Shown here in pieces: positions 44,742-52,320 of a DNA stretch of 64,000 bases. Source of the stretch: Pleomorphomonas sp. PLEO (GTDB taxonomy: Bacteria; Pseudomonadota; Alphaproteobacteria; Rhizobiales; Pleomorphomonadaceae). The stretch lies in NCBI RefSeq assembly GCF_041320595.1, contig NZ_CP166625.1:3346001-3410000 (forward strand). The letters run 5' to 3'. How positions within the stretch are numbered: position 1 is the first letter of the stretch; every line of letters begins with the position of its first letter. Below the pieces are notes generated by a model that was not told the DNA's origin, did no database searches, and worked only from the letters and a program-made list of their open reading frames with translations. The position numbers and the translations under genes are program-made.

Positions 44742-45188
44742 ATGGCACTGGATTTTGACCTGCTCGGCGACCCGATCCCCGAAGGGTTCGGCAAGCGTGG
44801 TCGGCCAGTCCATACACCGACCGACGAAAAGCGTAGACTTGTCATACAGTTGATGGCTTTCGATTGGTCGGTCGAGCAGATCTCGGCGGCGCTTTCGATC
44901 ACGCCACCAACTTTGCGCAAACATTATTTTCGGGAGCTGAAGTCGAGGGCCGAAGCCCGCTTCCGGGTGGAAGCAAAGCTGATCACAGCGCTGATGACCG
45001 AGGCGGAAGCCGGTAACGTCTCGGCGATCGACAAATACTTCAAGCGCTTCGAAAAGCATGACACCCGCGTGCCGAAGTCAGCGCAGGGCAAGGCGCCGAA
45101 GGCACAGCCGCTTGGCAAGAAGGAAGAGGCGGATCGCCTCGCCAAGACCGCTCACGAGAACTCAAGCTGGGGGCAATTGGTCAACTGA
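44742..45188 (+). CDS. putative phage terminase small subunit
   Basis: A 148-residue protein with an N-terminal helix-turn-helix region (DEKRRLVIQLMAFDWSVEQI then ALSITPPTLRKHYFRELKSR) and a charged C-terminal half. Position after HNH and before a terminase-large stub supports the call. CGGAGATTTTTTTCTA precedes the ATG. Its stop overlaps the next ATG (TGATG). Confidence 0.72.
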   Translation: MALDFDLLGDPIPEGFGKRGRPVHTPTDEKRRLVIQLMAFDWSVEQISAALSITPPTLRKHYFRELKSRAEARFRVEAKLITALMTEAEAGNVSAIDKYFKRFEKHDTRVPKSAQGKAPKAQPLGKKEEADRLAKTAHENSSWGQLVN

Positions 45189-45289
45189 TGCTGTGGGATT
45201 TCTCGTGCCAAGACTGGGAGACCCGGCTGCGGCGCGGGGTCTCGCTCGTGCCGGATCGACGTATGCGCCGACGTTCATTAAGTGGGTGA
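45188..45289 (+). pseudogene. 5' stub of phage terminase large subunit
   Basis: From the ATG at 45188 the frame MLWDFSCQDWETRLRRGVSL then VPD is the N-terminus of a phage terminase large subunit, as usually found after this small subunit. After about 23 codons the sequence changes to nonsense and stops at 45287-45289. The rest of the packaging and head region is missing up to the acyltransferase gene. It marks a deletion junction near 45256. Confidence 0.72.
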
Positions 45290-45371
45290 CCGTAGGAAAA
45301 TGAAAGCCGGTCGACCTATTCCGCGCCCTGTTCCATGTCGATTCAAATACTTGGGGCCGGCAGAATGGAAA

Positions 45372-46361
45372 TCAAATCACGACGGCGATCGCTGGTTGCG
45401 GATCGTCGCGACGTCGGCCGAAACGAGTCATAATAGGTTTCTCTATGTAAATATGGGATATTGACCCAATAATAAAGGATATTATAGCCACTATTGAAAA
45501 CAATTTAACTCCGTAATCCAGGTGGAAAAACTGCGTTACAACTAGATATACTAAATAATGAGACAAGAAAACAGCGTAGCTTAAGTTTCCAGAAAATCTC
45601 TCAATCTTTGATGACGGCATTTTTCTCGATAATTCGAGCGATGGAATTCCAATTAAGAGACCGATAACGATCTCTCGATTGCTGTTTAGCTCCCAGAGGG
45701 ACGGAATACTAAACATTATCACAAACAGTATAACTGAACACATCCACGCTGACCAACGAAATACACCCCAAAATAATCCCTCGCAGGCGAAGGACATGCC
45801 TATGAGAAAAATATATAACGTGCCCGAAAGATGACGATAAGCGTAATGGTCGGTATCAATAATGCCGAGATAGGCCTGGAGATAAACTGAGACTGACAGT
45901 GTAAAGATCGCTAGCACCACCCATCGATTCCAAAATATGATAATAAACGGCAAGACTACATAAAACACTAACTCCAGAGACAAGCTCCAGCTTTGAGGCA
46001 GAAGCGTGCAGAGATGCCAGGGAGCAATTTGAAAATATAGAGGAACAATGGCAACATTCAATCCCATCAATTCAGGTGTACAGCTCTGATGAAATCCGAT
46101 ATTTTGCGCGTTGAAAAGAATCCATAATATAGAAATCGCGGCAAAGAAAATATATAGCGGATATATTCTCAGCGCCCTGTCAATATAAAAGGGAAAAATT
46201 CCGCCTAACGACGAGTATTTTTTATTCACTAAATTGTACATCGCATGGCCGCTAATTAGAAAGAATCCAATAACGGCAGATTTTCCGACATTAAAACCAA
46301 TCTGGAATGCGGTGTGACTAAAGACAACGCACAAAGCGAGGAACAATCTATAGTAACCCAT
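45372..46361 (-). CDS. acyltransferase 3 (OafA-like) membrane protein, AT-rich cargo
   Basis: A 329-residue polytopic protein of the acyltransferase-3 family: GYYRLFLALCVVFSH at the N-terminus with the conserved His, VGKSAVIGFFLISGHAMYN, FYIDRALRIYPLY (R-x-x-R type) and about ten helices. It probably O-acylates surface polysaccharide, a typical lysogenic-conversion trait. Codon and base use are strikingly AT-rich compared with flanking island genes. The start at 46361 gives the family N-terminus; an in-frame ATG at 46427 would add 22 residues. Confidence 0.8.
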   Translation of the reverse strand: MGYYRLFLALCVVFSHTAFQIGFNVGKSAVIGFFLISGHAMYNLVNKKYSSLGGIFPFYIDRALRIYPLYIFFAAISILWILFNAQNIGFHQSCTPELMGLNVAIVPLYFQIAPWHLCTLLPQSWSLSLELVFYVVLPFIIIFWNRWVVLAIFTLSVSVYLQAYLGIIDTDHYAYRHLSGTLYIFLIGMSFACEGLFWGVFRWSAWMCSVILFVIMFSIPSLWELNSNREIVIGLLIGIPSLELSRKMPSSKIERFSGNLSYAVFLSHYLVYLVVTQFFHLDYGVKLFSIVAIISFIIGSISHIYIEKPIMTRFGRRRDDPQPAIAVVI

Positions 46362-46591
46362 TAGGATCGCCGTCTCATCTATATCTAGTTTCGCATTACG
46401 GATCGCATGAACAAAAATGAAAAACAAGCATTCATAGAACGTGAGTTGGCAGCCAGGAAATGGCTCGAATTGCGCCTTTAAAGCGGTAATGATTCATCCT
46501 GCAGTGTGCAATCGATAAGGGGGCGTTTCGCCGCCCAAAACCGGTCCATCCACCATCTCAGGCCCACCAAAGGCGGTGCGACATTAAAGCG

Positions 46592-47680
46592 TCACTGGGA
46601 AGTCTGAGCTACCTTATCAAGCCACCCCCAACCAGCCCACTTGTCTCCGACTTGCCGCAAGTGAGTATAGCGCCTGAGGGTGTTCCAGGAGCGATGCACC
46701 GATACGGCTGCGACGCGAGGTAGGCTCAAGCCCATCTCGAACAACCGGGAAACCCCCTCGTGCCGAAGGTCATGAAAGTGCAGATCCTCAATGTTAAGGA
46801 GTGCAACCGAGCGCGTGAAAGCGGCGCCGATGGCGTCCGTGCTGAAAGGGAAAATGCGCTCTTGGGTTCGATCCATTGACTGGATGATCCGCAGCGCGGG
46901 AACCGGGATATCGCACCAGACGTTGTTACCTTCTTTTTCTCCGGGGTTCTTCATATCGCGGACCAAGATCCTTGACCCCTCCTCATCGAGGTCGGTCCCT
47001 CGAAGGAGGGTGATTTCTTCGAGGCGACGCGTTGAGAACATCGCGAAGGGCGCCACCTTGTGCATCGGGTTTGATGAGGGGCGTTTGGCATGACCCTTCG
47101 CAAAGTGGGCCATGAGCTTATCCATCTCATTAATCGTCGGCCGGCGCTCACGAACCTTGGACCGTCCTGTCAGGCCCAAAGCTTTTCCGACGATGAATGC
47201 GTCCTGCACCGCACTGTAGTTGAGCTCGTAGCCCCACGCCGGCCGGGCGATACGGAACACGGCCGATAGGTGCGAGAGATAGTTCGAGACTGTGGATGGG
47301 GCTCGTGTTTTTCTAAGCTCCGTCGCGAAGGCCGTAATCTGTTGGCTCCCGATCTCAGGGCAGGGTATGTCCGCGATATCGAAGCTTTTGATTGTCTCCA
47401 GGACTTGGGCCTTGGTTTTGCCGATAGGGCGGATGCTTTCTCGAACATATTTGTCGATGGCATCGGCGAGGGTTGCTGACCGCCTTGCCGACTTGGCGGA
47501 AGCCAGCGCACCCGGCTGAGCCAGCTCTGCCTCACGTTTCTTCAGCCAAGCGTTCGCGGCGGGGCGGCGTTCAAACGTTCTATTCTCGCGGAACACAATT
47601 TTCCGGTCGCGCATAATCATGATTTGCGCCATATAGGCGACCGTTCCGTCTTTTCTCTTCCGCTCGATAATCGAACCCAT
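46592..47680 (-). CDS. int: tyrosine integrase of the dusA-inserted element
   Basis: A 362-residue tyrosine recombinase. The N-terminal Arm/SAM-like region is followed by the catalytic domain with AMFSTRRLEEITLLRG (Arg), LHFHDLRHEGVSRL (His-x-x-Arg), SVHRSWNTLRRYTHL (His/Trp and Tyr nucleophile). It lies at the right end with its start 165 bp from the attR core and reads into the element. It is intact and should be able to recombine the dusA core. Confidence 0.92.
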   Translation of the reverse strand: MGSIIERKRKDGTVAYMAQIMIMRDRKIVFRENRTFERRPAANAWLKKREAELAQPGALASAKSARRSATLADAIDKYVRESIRPIGKTKAQVLETIKSFDIADIPCPEIGSQQITAFATELRKTRAPSTVSNYLSHLSAVFRIARPAWGYELNYSAVQDAFIVGKALGLTGRSKVRERRPTINEMDKLMAHFAKGHAKRPSSNPMHKVAPFAMFSTRRLEEITLLRGTDLDEEGSRILVRDMKNPGEKEGNNVWCDIPVPALRIIQSMDRTQERIFPFSTDAIGAAFTRSVALLNIEDLHFHDLRHEGVSRLFEMGLSLPRVAAVSVHRSWNTLRRYTHLRQVGDKWAGWGWLDKVAQTSQ

Positions 47681-47766
47681 TTACAACATGGCCTCTGGCT
47701 TTACGACATTTGTTGTAAACGGTATCGCAAACGAGCCTGGATCACAACTTACGAGACCAAATCGGC

Positions 47767-48792
47767 ATGCAAGGTAGCCTCGGAAATCCGCAGAATTCAG
47801 CGAATTCCCTGTACTCCTCGGGGCCGATTTTTGCCGTAGCACCGATGCTCGATTGGACGGACCGCAATTGCCGGCTGTTCCATCGGCAGCTGAGTGCGCA
47901 TGCGCTGCTCTATACGGAGATGGTGACGACGGCGGCGATCCGCTTTGGCGATCGGGAAAAGCTGCTGGGCTTTTCCGGCGAGGAACATCCGGTTGCGCTG
48001 CAGCTTGGCGGGTCCGATCCGGCCGAGTTGGCGTTTGCCGCCAAGGTGGGCGAGGATTGGGGCTATGACGAGATCAACCTCAACGTCGGTTGCCCATCCG
48101 ATCGCGTGCAATCCGGCCGGTTTGGCGCCTGCCTGATGCTGGAGCCGGCGCTCGTCGCCGACTGCGTCGCGGCGATGCGCGCGGCGGTCAGTGTGCCGGT
48201 TACCGTTAAATGTCGCATCGGCGTTGATGATCAGGACCCCGAGGAGGCGCTAGACAGGCTCGCCGACGCGGTGATCGCTGCTGGTGTTTCAGCCCTCTGG
48301 GTGCACGCCCGCAAGGCATGGCTGAAGGGCCTCAGCCCCAAAGAAAACCGGGACATCCCGCCGCTCGATTACGACCGCGTTCGCCGCCTCAAGACGCGGC
48401 ACCCGGATGCGTTCATCGGCATCAACGGCGGTATCAACGATCTTGACGCCGCCCTCGATCTTCTGAAGACGCTCGACGGGGTCATGCTGGGGCGCGCTGC
48501 CTATCAGGAGCCGGCACTGCTCGGCTCGGTCGATCGGCTCGTCTATGGCATGGCTGACGGCGACGCCGATCCGTTCGTCGTGGTGGAGCAGATGCGGCCT
48601 TACATCGCCGTTCACCTGGCCGCTGGCGGCCGGATGTCGGCCTTTACTCGCCATATGCTTGGTCTCTACCACAAGGTCCCGGGCGCTCGCGCCTGGCGCC
48701 GCATCTTGACCGAGGGGGGCGTCAAGGAAGGCGCTGGCCTCGAGGTCATCGACGCGGCTCTTGATGCGCTCCAGCGCCGCAAGGCCGCTTGA
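47767..48792 (+). CDS. dusA: tRNA-dihydrouridine synthase A with element-derived N-terminus
   Basis: A 341-residue FMN-dependent enzyme that reduces U20/U20a of tRNA. It has IFAVAPMLDWTDRN, the catalytic-Cys motif INLNVGCPSDRVQSGRFGA, VTVKCRIGVDD and LWVHARKAWLKG. The first 21 residues (MQGSLGNPQNSANSLYSSG) are encoded by the element and replace the native MSHYAAP seen at 23205. The promoter must now also lie in the element, between int and dusA. Downstream the transporter gene begins close by, so the island may influence both. Confidence 0.92.
   Translation: MQGSLGNPQNSANSLYSSGPIFAVAPMLDWTDRNCRLFHRQLSAHALLYTEMVTTAAIRFGDREKLLGFSGEEHPVALQLGGSDPAELAFAAKVGEDWGYDEINLNVGCPSDRVQSGRFGACLMLEPALVADCVAAMRAAVSVPVTVKCRIGVDDQDPEEALDRLADAVIAAGVSALWVHARKAWLKGLSPKENRDIPPLDYDRVRRLKTRHPDAFIGINGGINDLDAALDLLKTLDGVMLGRAAYQEPALLGSVDRLVYGMADGDADPFVVVEQMRPYIAVHLAAGGRMSAFTRHMLGLYHKVPGARAWRRILTEGGVKEGAGLEVIDAALDALQRRKAA
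47845..47860 (+). repeat. attR core
   Basis: ATGCTCGATTGGACGG in the dusA coding sequence is identical to 23244-23259. It encodes the start of the MLDWT motif of DusA. Confidence 0.88.
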
Positions 48793-48812
48793 TACCGGAA
48801 AGTTTGTCTGCC

Positions 48813-49790
48813 GTGTCCCTCCGTCTGCCCAAGCTCGATTACTTCCTCATTGGCCTCGTTCTGATGGTGGCGCTGGCGCTCATCTGGCCGGTCCCTGGCA
48901 AGAGCGGCGGGCCCCTGCATTTCGAATATGTCACCACCTACGGTGTCTCGGTGGTGTTCTTTCTTTACGGGCTGACGCTGTCGCCGGAGAAGATGAAGGC
49001 TGGCATCCTCCATTGGCGCCTGCACGTTTGCGTGCAGTTTGCTACCTTCGTTTTGTTTCCGGCCTTGCTGTTGGCCGCCCGGGCGTTGATGCCGGATCTG
49101 TTTTCCGATGATCTCTGGCTCGGTTTCTTTTACGTCGCGGCATTGCCGTCCACCGTGTCCTCATCAGTGGCGATGACCAACATCGCTCGTGGCAACGTGC
49201 CGGCGGCCGTGTTCAACGCTTCTCTGTCCAGCCTGCTCGGCGTGTTCGTCACGCCGCTTCTGATGAGCTGGTACATGAAGCGCAACGGCATCGACATGCC
49301 GCTCCTGCCGGTGATGCTCAAGGTGGTGATGCTGGTGCTGGTGCCGATCATTCTCGGCCAGATCGCCCGCCGCTGGCTCGGCGGCTGGGCGCACCGCAAT
49401 GCCTTCTGGGTGAAGCTCGCCGATCGCACCACCATCCTCGCCATCGTCTACAATTCTTTTTGCGATTCCGTGGCGGCCGGCGTCTGGAGTGCCAACGATC
49501 TCACGGTGGTGCTGGAGATTGCCGTCGCTTCGGTGGCGCTGTTCCTGGTGGTCTACGTCATCATGAACGGTGTCTGCGCCATCATGGGTTTCAATATCCG
49601 CGATCGCATCGCCTGCCAGTTCTGCGGTTCCAAGAAGTCGCTGGCGACAGGCGTACCGTTGGCGCCGGTGATGTTCGGCCAGAGCGCCGCCATCGGCCTG
49701 ATCGTCGCGCCGATCATGGTCTTCCACTTCCTGCAACTGGTCATCGTCAGCGTGTTGGCGGCGCGTTTTGCGAGTAGAGCAACGGACTGA
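48813..49790 (+). CDS. bile acid:sodium symporter family (YfeH-like) transporter
   Basis: A 325-residue protein with about ten helices, for example YFLIGLVLMVALALIWPVPG, VVFFLYGLTLSPEKM and LPSTVSSSVAMTNIARGN, the last being a cross-over motif of the BASS/SBF-like fold. Substrate unknown. The start is GTG at 48813 with GGAAAG upstream; an in-frame TTG at 48789 would overlap the dusA stop. It ends head to head with a minus-strand gene one base away. Confidence 0.82.
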   Translation: MSLRLPKLDYFLIGLVLMVALALIWPVPGKSGGPLHFEYVTTYGVSVVFFLYGLTLSPEKMKAGILHWRLHVCVQFATFVLFPALLLAARALMPDLFSDDLWLGFFYVAALPSTVSSSVAMTNIARGNVPAAVFNASLSSLLGVFVTPLLMSWYMKRNGIDMPLLPVMLKVVMLVLVPIILGQIARRWLGGWAHRNAFWVKLADRTTILAIVYNSFCDSVAAGVWSANDLTVVLEIAVASVALFLVVYVIMNGVCAIMGFNIRDRIACQFCGSKKSLATGVPLAPVMFGQSAAIGLIVAPIMVFHFLQLVIVSVLAARFASRATD

Positions 49791-50102
49791 TCAGATTGCC
49801 GTCGAATGGGCGTCTTCTCCTGGCACGATCACCGTCGGTGGTTGATGGAACCAGCGATAGCCGGCGGCGAGCGCCAGGAAGACGGCGAGCCAGACCGCGA
49901 TGTGCCATAGCCGTGCGTTGACGCGGTGGCGGCCGAACGCCAGCGAAGCGCCAATCAACAGGGCAAAGATCGAGAGATAGGCGGCATTGGCGAACTGGGC
50001 CGGGGCGAGGCCGGCGACGTCGCCCGACCGGCCGAAGATCAACAGGATGCCGGTAGCGATGATCAGGATCGCCACGGCGACATAGAGCACCGGTTGTCGC
50101 AT
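49791..50102 (-). CDS. small membrane protein, resembles the N-terminus of TIGR02281 aspartic proteases
   Basis: A 103-residue protein with three hydrophobic helices (LYVAVAILIIATGILLIFG, FANAAYLSIFALLIGASLAF, LWHIAVWLAVFLALAAGYRW). This layout is that of the membrane part of the clan AA aspartic protease family often found beside DUF1289 in Hyphomicrobiales. Here the protein stops just after the third helix, with no protease domain. Whether this is a truncation or a natural short form cannot be told. The ATG at 50102 starts 5 bp after the DUF1289 stop. Confidence 0.6.
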   Translation of the reverse strand: MRQPVLYVAVAILIIATGILLIFGRSGDVAGLAPAQFANAAYLSIFALLIGASLAFGRHRVNARLWHIAVWLAVFLALAAGYRWFHQPPTVIVPGEDAHSTAI

Positions 50103-50106
50103 TGGC

Positions 50107-50313
50107 TCAGGCCTCCGATCGGGATGCGGTATCCAGCATTTGGATCCGCCGCAGCCGTTCCGCAAGCCCGCCCATGATCGCTCGTCGCCCCTCGGGGCTC
50201 ATCTCCGTCCAGTGGGCGATTTCCTCCAGTGTGCGACCGCAGCCGCGACAGAGGCTGCCGCCCTCCAGCATTCGACAAATTTTGACGCAAGGCGTTTCCA
50301 CCATTGTTGTCAC
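50107..50313 (-). CDS. DUF1289 protein
   Basis: A 68-residue protein with the DUF1289 Cys pattern TPCVKICRMLEGGSLCRGCG followed by RTLEEIAHW. The four Cys probably bind a metal or an Fe-S cluster. Its start overlaps the cobS stop by 4 bp, so it belongs to the cobS transcript. Function unknown. Confidence 0.88.
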   Translation of the reverse strand: MTTMVETPCVKICRMLEGGSLCRGCGRTLEEIAHWTEMSPEGRRAIMGGLAERLRRIQMLDTASRSEA

Positions 50314-51131
50314 CTGCCGATCAGGAGGCCGATCAGGAAGGCCACCTCAGTAAGCACCTGCGTCGCGCCAAGAATGTCGCCGGTCTGCCCACCGATCTTG
50401 TCGCGGACAAATGCGGCGAAGGCGAGGGTGGTGAGGCCAGCAAAAGCGATGCCGAGAAGCGTAGCCGACGCGCCGATCAATGCCGGCAGCGGCGACAACA
50501 GCAGTACCGTCAATCCGACGCCGAGGGCAACGGCGCGCTGGTCAGGCTGGCCGAGCCTTGCGGCAAGACCGTCTGGCCGAGCGTTGGGCAGCGCCGCCCA
50601 GAGGGCAGTCATGGCAAGGCGGCTCAGGGCGCCCGCGCCCAGCACGGCGAAGACGCCCGCCGCCGGGTGTGCGAACAGCGCGCCGTAGGCGCTGGCACGG
50701 ATCGACGTTGCAAGAATCAATGCCAGTCCGCCGAAAGTGCCGATGCGGCTGTCCTTCATGATGAGGAGCCGCTTTTCGACCGTGGTGCCGCCCACGAGGC
50801 CATCGGCACTGTCGGCGAGACCATCCTCGTGCAGCGCCCCGGTAGGAACCACCAGCGCTGCGACAACGATGAGGCCGATGAGAAGATCGGGCAGGTCGGC
50901 CGAACCGACCAAGAGACCGATGAGCGACGCCGGCAGAGCAATCAGGAAGCCGGCGAGCGGCACCGCCGCCGCCGCTCGCGGCAGGCTGGGCAGGGCGCCT
51001 GTGTCGTCCAGCCGTCCGAGCTGCGGCACGGGCAGGCGCGAGAAAAAGCGGAGCGAGGCGCCGAGATCGGCAAGACGGTGGAGGAGTTCGTTGGCAAGCA
51101 TTCTTCGTTTGTAGGCCGCCGCGCGAGTCAT
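50310..51131 (-). CDS. cobS: adenosylcobinamide-GDP ribazoletransferase
   Basis: A 273-residue inner-membrane enzyme that joins alpha-ribazole to adenosylcobinamide-GDP, the last assembly step of cobalamin. It has RFFSRLPVPQLG, ALHEDGLADSADGLVGG and KDSRIGTFGGLAL with the acidic residues of the active site, and about seven helices. It is divergent from cobT, which makes its co-substrate; the 104 bp between them is the shared promoter region. Confidence 0.93.
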   Translation of the reverse strand: MTRAAAYKRRMLANELLHRLADLGASLRFFSRLPVPQLGRLDDTGALPSLPRAAAAVPLAGFLIALPASLIGLLVGSADLPDLLIGLIVVAALVVPTGALHEDGLADSADGLVGGTTVEKRLLIMKDSRIGTFGGLALILATSIRASAYGALFAHPAAGVFAVLGAGALSRLAMTALWAALPNARPDGLAARLGQPDQRAVALGVGLTVLLLSPLPALIGASATLLGIAFAGLTTLAFAAFVRDKIGGQTGDILGATQVLTEVAFLIGLLIGR

Positions 51132-51235
51132 GTATAGCGTGAACCCGCTAAATGTTGTGTCATTTCGTGGTATTGCGGTGGTTCTGATACTAAATCCAGA
51201 CCCGTGGTTTCCAGTTCACTCAGAAAGACGAAGAT

Positions 51236-52261
51236 ATGATTCCCTCGATGTCCGGCCTGCCGTTCGACGATTTTCGTGAGTTGATCCGTTCGATGCCGGG
51301 GCCGGACGAAGCCTCCGTCGCTGCCGTTCGCGCGCGCAATGCGGAGCTGACCAAGCCACTCGGTTCGCTCGGTCGGCTCGAGGAACTCGCTGAATGGCTG
51401 GCCGCCTGGCAGCGGGTAGAGCGGCCGGCGGTGCGCCATCCGATGGTGTCGATTTTCGCGGCCAGCCATGGTGTTGCTGCCAAGGGCGTTTCGGCGTTCC
51501 CGGTCGAAGTGAATTTCCAGATGGTAGCCAACTTCACCGCCGGCGGCGCTGCCATCAATCAGCTCTGCAAGAGCTACAATTACGGGCTCAAGGTGTTCGA
51601 GCTTGCTCTGGAGGTGCCGACGCCCGACATCACCGAACAGGATGCTTTCGACGAGGCCGATTGCGCCGCTACCATGGCTTTCGGCATGGAATCGGTGGCC
51701 GGCGGGACCGACCTGTTGATGCTCGGCGAAATGGGTATCGGCAATACCACGGTTGCCGCCGCCATCTACCATGCGCTCTATGGCGGCGCGGCGTCGGACT
51801 GGATCGGCCGTGGCACCGGTGTCGATGACGCCGGCCTGACTCGCAAGCGCGATGCCGTGGCCGCCGCCGTGGCGCGTCTCGGCAAGGGTGAGCGCGACGG
51901 CCTCGAGGTTCTGCGCCAAGTTGGTGGTCGTGAGATCGCCGCCATGGTTGGCGCCATCATTGCCGCCCGCCACCAGAACATTCCGGTGGTGGTCGATGGC
52001 TACGTCGTTACCGCCGCCGCCGCGGTGCTGCATGCCGTCGATCCGCACTCCATCGATCACGTTCAGATTGCCCACGCCTCGGTCGAAGGCGCTCATCGCG
52101 ACGTCATCACTCGACTCGGCAAGGAACCGATCGTCGACCTGCGCTTCCGGCTCGGCGAGGGTACCGGCGCTGCCATCGCCGGGTCGATCATCCGTGCGGC
52201 CGCAGATGTGCATGCGGGCATGGCGACCTTCGCCGAAGCTGGCGTGGCAACCAAGGACTAA
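51236..52261 (+). CDS. cobT: nicotinate-nucleotide-dimethylbenzimidazole phosphoribosyltransferase
   Basis: A 341-residue CobT that makes alpha-ribazole phosphate from DMB and nicotinate mononucleotide. Motifs are LTKPLGSLGRLEELAEWLA, ASHGVAAKGVSAFP, GEMGIGNTTVAAAI and RLGEGTGAAIAG with the catalytic Glu. The ATG at 51236 is used; a second ATG at 51248 is also possible. A strong hairpin follows the stop. Confidence 0.93.
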   Translation: MIPSMSGLPFDDFRELIRSMPGPDEASVAAVRARNAELTKPLGSLGRLEELAEWLAAWQRVERPAVRHPMVSIFAASHGVAAKGVSAFPVEVNFQMVANFTAGGAAINQLCKSYNYGLKVFELALEVPTPDITEQDAFDEADCAATMAFGMESVAGGTDLLMLGEMGIGNTTVAAAIYHALYGGAASDWIGRGTGVDDAGLTRKRDAVAAAVARLGKGERDGLEVLRQVGGREIAAMVGAIIAARHQNIPVVVDGYVVTAAAAVLHAVDPHSIDHVQIAHASVEGAHRDVITRLGKEPIVDLRFRLGEGTGAAIAGSIIRAAADVHAGMATFAEAGVATKD

Positions 52262-52267
52262 TACGAA

Positions 52268-52301
52268 AAGAAGTCCGAACAATGTGTTGTTCGGACTTCT
52301 T
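52268..52301. terminator. bidirectional terminator between cobT and ispB
   Basis: AAGAAGTCCGAACAA and TTGTTCGGACTTCTT form a perfect 15-bp stem with a short loop. The arms give T-rich flanks on both strands. It sits between convergent stop codons. Confidence 0.9.
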
Positions 52302-52320
52302 CATCTAACTGTTTAAAAAA

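Larger units (their letters stand above)
23244..47860. mobile_element. 24.6 kb integrative element inserted in dusA (degenerate phage-like island with defence-type cargo)
   Basis: The ends are 16-bp direct repeats within dusA codons. The right end carries a tyrosine integrase reading inward (46592-47680). The element supplies dusA with a new start. Backbone genes near the right end are phage-like (prtN, GapR-like, HNH, terminase small, terminase-large stub), but there are no head or tail genes. The left two thirds hold five insertion sequences plus TIR, nSTAND-ankyrin and SLOG-membrane genes. dusA is an established integration site for tyrosine integrases of prophages and islands. The loss of packaging genes and the broken prtN suggest the element is now poorly mobile. 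Confidence 0.9.

Noticed and set aside
45282-45464. 60-codon plus-strand frame after the terminase stub
   Set aside because: It crosses a recombination junction and overlaps the acyltransferase end; no family match.
51132-51235. Cobalamin riboswitch between cobS and cobT
   Set aside because: The region is only 104 bp and I could not find the conserved B12-box pattern.
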